Both the position numbers and the translations under genes were made by a program. The notes below the pieces were generated by a model. It was not told where the DNA came from. It ran no database searches and saw nothing but the letters and a program-made list of their open reading frames with translations. 8,816 nucleotides of DNA, from assembly GCA_029940245.1 (NCBI GenBank), contig JAOZRF010000093.1, positions 1 through 8,816 on the forward strand. The letters run 5' to 3'. Of this stretch, positions 6,476 to 8,816 are shown one piece after another. Source of the stretch: Desulfobacula sp. Lineage in GTDB: Bacteria > Desulfobacterota > Desulfobacteria > Desulfobacterales > Desulfobacteraceae. Position 1 is the first letter of the stretch. Each line of letters opens with the position of its first letter.

Positions 6476-8494
6476 ATGAAGCTGGGATTTCGTAATAAAA
6501 TATATCTGGGCTTTTTTTCCCTGCTCTTGATTCAGGGTCTTGTCATTTTTTTCTGGGCAAGCCAGGTCATGAAAATCTCTTTGCTGGAAGAAATAAAAAA
6601 TAGAGGCATTTCTATCGGAATAAACCTTTCCGCCCGTATGGTGGAACCCATGCTGGCCATGGATTTTTTGCGAATGAAAGTTCTGGTGGATGAAACAGTA
6701 GAATTGGGCGATGACATTTTTTATACCTTTGTTCTGGACAGGGATGATACGCCTCTCATCCATACTTTTAAAGAGGGGTTCCCAATAGCGCTCAAAACAG
6801 CAAACCATGTTTTGGACAACCAGAAAGTATCTGTACAGCTTATAGATACAGGGGATCAATTGATCTATGATTATGCTGTGCCTGTGTTTATTAATGATAG
6901 TCGGTTGGGAACCCTGAGGCTGGGTCTTTTTCAAACCCGAGCAGAACAAGCCGTTAATAAAATTCTAATTTCCGTTATTATAACCATTATTTTGGCAATA
7001 TTTGTTGCCGGTATTGTCGGCACCCTGCTGCTCAATCCAGTGACAAAAAGTATCAAAAAACTTTATGACTCCTCAGAGCAGGCATTGCGGGGAAACCTTG
7101 ATGTCAGAACTGCTCCGATGTTGAAAAAAAACTGCTGGAACCTTATGCAATGTCATCAGAAAAACTGCCCGGCATATAAAAATTATCATCATCGATGCTG
7201 GTACATGGCAGGAACCCTTTGCCCAACCTGTGTTGAAGGCGAATATGCGAAAAAAATAGATTCCTGCCGGCAATGCCAGGTTTACAAACGATTTTCAGGA
7301 GATGAAATTCAGAGTCTGGCAGAAAGCTTTGATGCCATGATTCTGTCTCTAAAGGGAAATCTATCTGATCTGAAAGCTGCTGAAAGTATTTTGAATGAAC
7401 AAAAAACCCTGCTCCAAATAATTCTGGATGCCATTCCGGATTTTATATCCCTGCAGGATCATGAAGGCCGATATATCTCTGTCAACAGGGCCTTTTACAA
7501 AATGTTGAATAAGAATAAGGAAGAGATTATCGGAAAAGTAAATTATGATTTGTTTTCCAGAGTCCAGGCAGAACTGTATAACAAAGAGGATAAAACCGTT
7601 CTTGAAACAAGAATCCCCCTTGTTAAAGAAAATAGAGTGGCAGGACAAAAAGGAATAAAGTGGCTGCATGTTGTAAAAATTCCTGTTTTAGAAACAGAAG
7701 ATCGGGTAAGAGGGCTTGTTTGCAGCGGCAGGGATATTACCGAGCTTAAAATCGTACAGGAACAGCTTACCCAGGCCCAGAAAATGGAATCCGTCGGACG
7801 TCTGGCCGCCGGAGTCGCCCATGAGATCAACACCCCCCTTGGTATTATTCTTGGATATGCCCAGCTTTTACTTGAAGATGTTGAAAAGGATGGACAGATT
7901 TATAAAGATGTGGCAATCATTGCTAAACAGACAAAACTTTGCTCCAAAATTGTTGCTGATCTTTTAAATTTTTCTCGTTCCACTCAAAGGAATATAACAC
8001 AGTTTAATATTAATGATGCCATCAAAGAAGTCCTTTCCATGATTGAACATACCTTCAGCCTGAACCATGTTATTGTCAAACATGAGTATGATAAAAACCC
8101 TTTATTGATGAGAGGGGATAAGGAGAAATTGAAACAGGTATTTATCAATCTTTTGAACAATGCCTTTGATGCCATTGAAGAAAATGGCAGCATCATTGTC
8201 AACACAGGAACTGGGGATACGCAAGATGAGATAAAAATATCCATATCAGATACAGGTTGTGGAATTTCTAAAGATAATATAAGAAATATATTTGAACCCT
8301 TTTATACCACCAAAGGTCCGGACCAGGGAACCGGACTTGGGTTGTCCGTCACATTTGGAATTATAAAAGAGCATAACGGAACCATTAAAGCTTATTCCCC
8401 TCCGTTATCCGGTAACAAAAAAAATGGGGGAACACAATTTATTGTTGAGTTACCCTCGAGCTTAAATACGAAAAAGGGAGAACGAAATGGCTAA
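6476..8494 (+). CDS. membrane sensor histidine kinase with HAMP-embedded cysteine module and PAS domain
   Basis: This 672-residue kinase should autophosphorylate and pass phosphate to the regulator encoded next. Order of parts: membrane helix 1 (about 9-30); a periplasmic, Cache-like region (about 33-160, with FVLDRDDTPLIHTF and a closing LGTLRLGLF); membrane helix 2 (about 162-186); the first HAMP helix (188-211); a cysteine module (220-271) with C220, C226, C231, C241, C249, C252, C264 and C267 including two CW pairs; the second HAMP helix (GDEIQSLAESFDAM, 275-288); a PAS domain (about 308-425, ending GRDITE); a HisKA dimerisation domain with phospho-acceptor His449 in VAHEINTPLG; and an HATPase_c domain with N-box NLLNNAFDAI (558-567), DTGCGI (592-597), FEPFYTTK (606-613) and GTGLGL (618-623). 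All catalytic boxes are intact. The ribosome site is modest (AAGGGA near 6459-6464). The last eight bases overlap the regulator start. The periplasmic region could read the PhnD-like protein next door (inference). Confidence 0.95.
   Translation: MKLGFRNKIYLGFFSLLLIQGLVIFFWASQVMKISLLEEIKNRGISIGINLSARMVEPMLAMDFLRMKVLVDETVELGDDIFYTFVLDRDDTPLIHTFKEGFPIALKTANHVLDNQKVSVQLIDTGDQLIYDYAVPVFINDSRLGTLRLGLFQTRAEQAVNKILISVIITIILAIFVAGIVGTLLLNPVTKSIKKLYDSSEQALRGNLDVRTAPMLKKNCWNLMQCHQKNCPAYKNYHHRCWYMAGTLCPTCVEGEYAKKIDSCRQCQVYKRFSGDEIQSLAESFDAMILSLKGNLSDLKAAESILNEQKTLLQIILDAIPDFISLQDHEGRYISVNRAFYKMLNKNKEEIIGKVNYDLFSRVQAELYNKEDKTVLETRIPLVKENRVAGQKGIKWLHVVKIPVLETEDRVRGLVCSGRDITELKIVQEQLTQAQKMESVGRLAAGVAHEINTPLGIILGYAQLLLEDVEKDGQIYKDVAIIAKQTKLCSKIVADLLNFSRSTQRNITQFNINDAIKEVLSMIEHTFSLNHVIVKHEYDKNPLLMRGDKEKLKQVFINLLNNAFDAIEENGSIIVNTGTGDTQDEIKISISDTGCGISKDNIRNIFEPFYTTKGPDQGTGLGLSVTFGIIKEHNGTIKAYSPPLSGNKKNGGTQFIVELPSSLNTKKGERNG
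7133..7288 (+). other. sequence encoding the eight-cysteine 'two-CW' module of the kinase
   Basis: This is residues 220-271 of the kinase. Cys spacing is C-x5-C-x4-C-x9-C-x7-C-x2-C-x11-C-x2-C, with Trp directly after the first and fourth Cys. There is no CxxCH, so c-type haem is unlikely. A zinc site or an iron-sulfur cluster on the cytoplasmic side of the membrane is plausible. I recall 'two-CW' modules being named in chemotaxis receptors and kinases of deltaproteobacteria, but their ligand is, as far as I know, not settled. Placement between the two HAMP helices means ligand or redox state could directly alter signal passage. Confidence 0.8.
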
Positions 8495-8816
8495 CATTCT
8501 AGCACTGGATGATGTCCAGGATGCAGGCAACCTTATAAAACGGATTCTTGAGAGAAAGGGACATACAGTTATCCCTTTTACGGAAGAAGAAGATGCTATT
8601 GCTTATGTGGAATCCAATGCGGTTGATCTGGCTATTCTGGATATCAAATTAAAAAAGATGAGTGGGGTTGAGGTTCTGGAGGAATTAAAAAAAAGATCGC
8701 CATCCATTCGGGTGATTATGCTGACGGGCTACCCCACCATAGAAACGGCCAGGGAATGTTTAAAACTGGGTGCCAGCGAGTATTGTGTGAAACCCATTGA
8801 TAAGGATGAACTGGAA
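8487..8816 (+). CDS. response regulator, receiver domain (3' end beyond window)
   Basis: This reading frame is open to the right edge, giving 110 residues of a CheY-like receiver. The acidic pocket is D8-D9, the phospho-acceptor is D52 (in LAILDIKLKKMSG), the switch threonine is T80 (in MLTGYPT) and the conserved lysine is K102 (in VKPID). These are the spacing and residues of a functional receiver. The ATG at 8487 has GGGAG at 8476-8480 six bases upstream and lies inside the end of the kinase gene (eight-base overlap), so the pair is almost certainly coupled and cognate. Whether an output domain follows (NtrC-type AAA+, DNA-binding, or none) cannot be seen. The sequence style resembles receivers of NtrC-type regulators, but this is weak evidence. 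Confidence 0.93.
   Translation, partial: MANILALDDVQDAGNLIKRILERKGHTVIPFTEEEDAIAYVESNAVDLAILDIKLKKMSGVEVLEELKKRSPSIRVIMLTGYPTIETARECLKLGASEYCVKPIDKDELE

Noticed and set aside
6467..6949. 160-residue open frame on the minus strand
   Set aside because: It is antisense to the start of the kinase, with no recognisable motif and no credible ribosome site; a shadow of a real coding frame.
7133..7288. c-type haem binding in the cysteine module
   Set aside because: No CxxCH motif is present; the two CxxC pairs are followed by Val and Gln, and the module is predicted to be cytoplasmic.

Overview
The window is a compact, one-directional run of eight genes, all on the + strand. Seven are complete and one is cut by the right edge. 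I infer a Gram-negative, probably anaerobic bacterium of the Desulfobacterota (sulfate-reducer type, such as Desulfobacterales). The basis is a moderately AT-leaning base composition, a TRAP transporter, and a PAS histidine kinase carrying a 'two-CW' cysteine module of a kind I recall from deltaproteobacterial sensors. No rRNA or other taxonomic marker is present, so this placement is tentative.

Region 1 (about 1-3076) is a TRAP transporter: a periplasmic substrate-binding protein (dctP), a small 4-helix membrane subunit (dctQ) and a large membrane subunit (dctM). dctP and dctQ are separated by a 135-bp gap that holds a 74-bp hairpin-forming element. dctQ and dctM overlap by one base.

Region 2 (3092-5518) encodes the three subunits of the prokaryotic ATP-dependent 5-oxoprolinase, pxpA-pxpB-pxpC. 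pxpA starts 15 bp after dctM, and the pxp genes overlap each other by 20 bp and 1 bp. The simplest reading is an uptake-and-hydrolysis operon: the TRAP system imports 5-oxoproline (pyroglutamate) or a related carboxylate, and PxpABC converts 5-oxoproline to glutamate at the cost of ATP.

Region 3 (5539-8816) is a signalling cassette. It has a lipoprotein-like PhnD-family periplasmic binding protein with no ABC permease or ATPase beside it, a membrane histidine kinase with an eight-cysteine module inserted in its HAMP region, and the receiver domain of a response regulator truncated at base 8816. Gaps of 20 bp and 16 bp and an 8-bp overlap tie these genes together and to pxpC. This suggests a binding protein-kinase-regulator relay that may control, or be co-expressed with, the transport and catabolic genes.

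The most unusual points are the cysteine module splitting the HAMP domain, the orphan PhnD-like protein next to the kinase, and the long hairpin inside the TRAP operon. No CRISPR array, tRNA, rRNA, transposase or phage gene was seen. No stretch longer than 300 bp lacks a gene.
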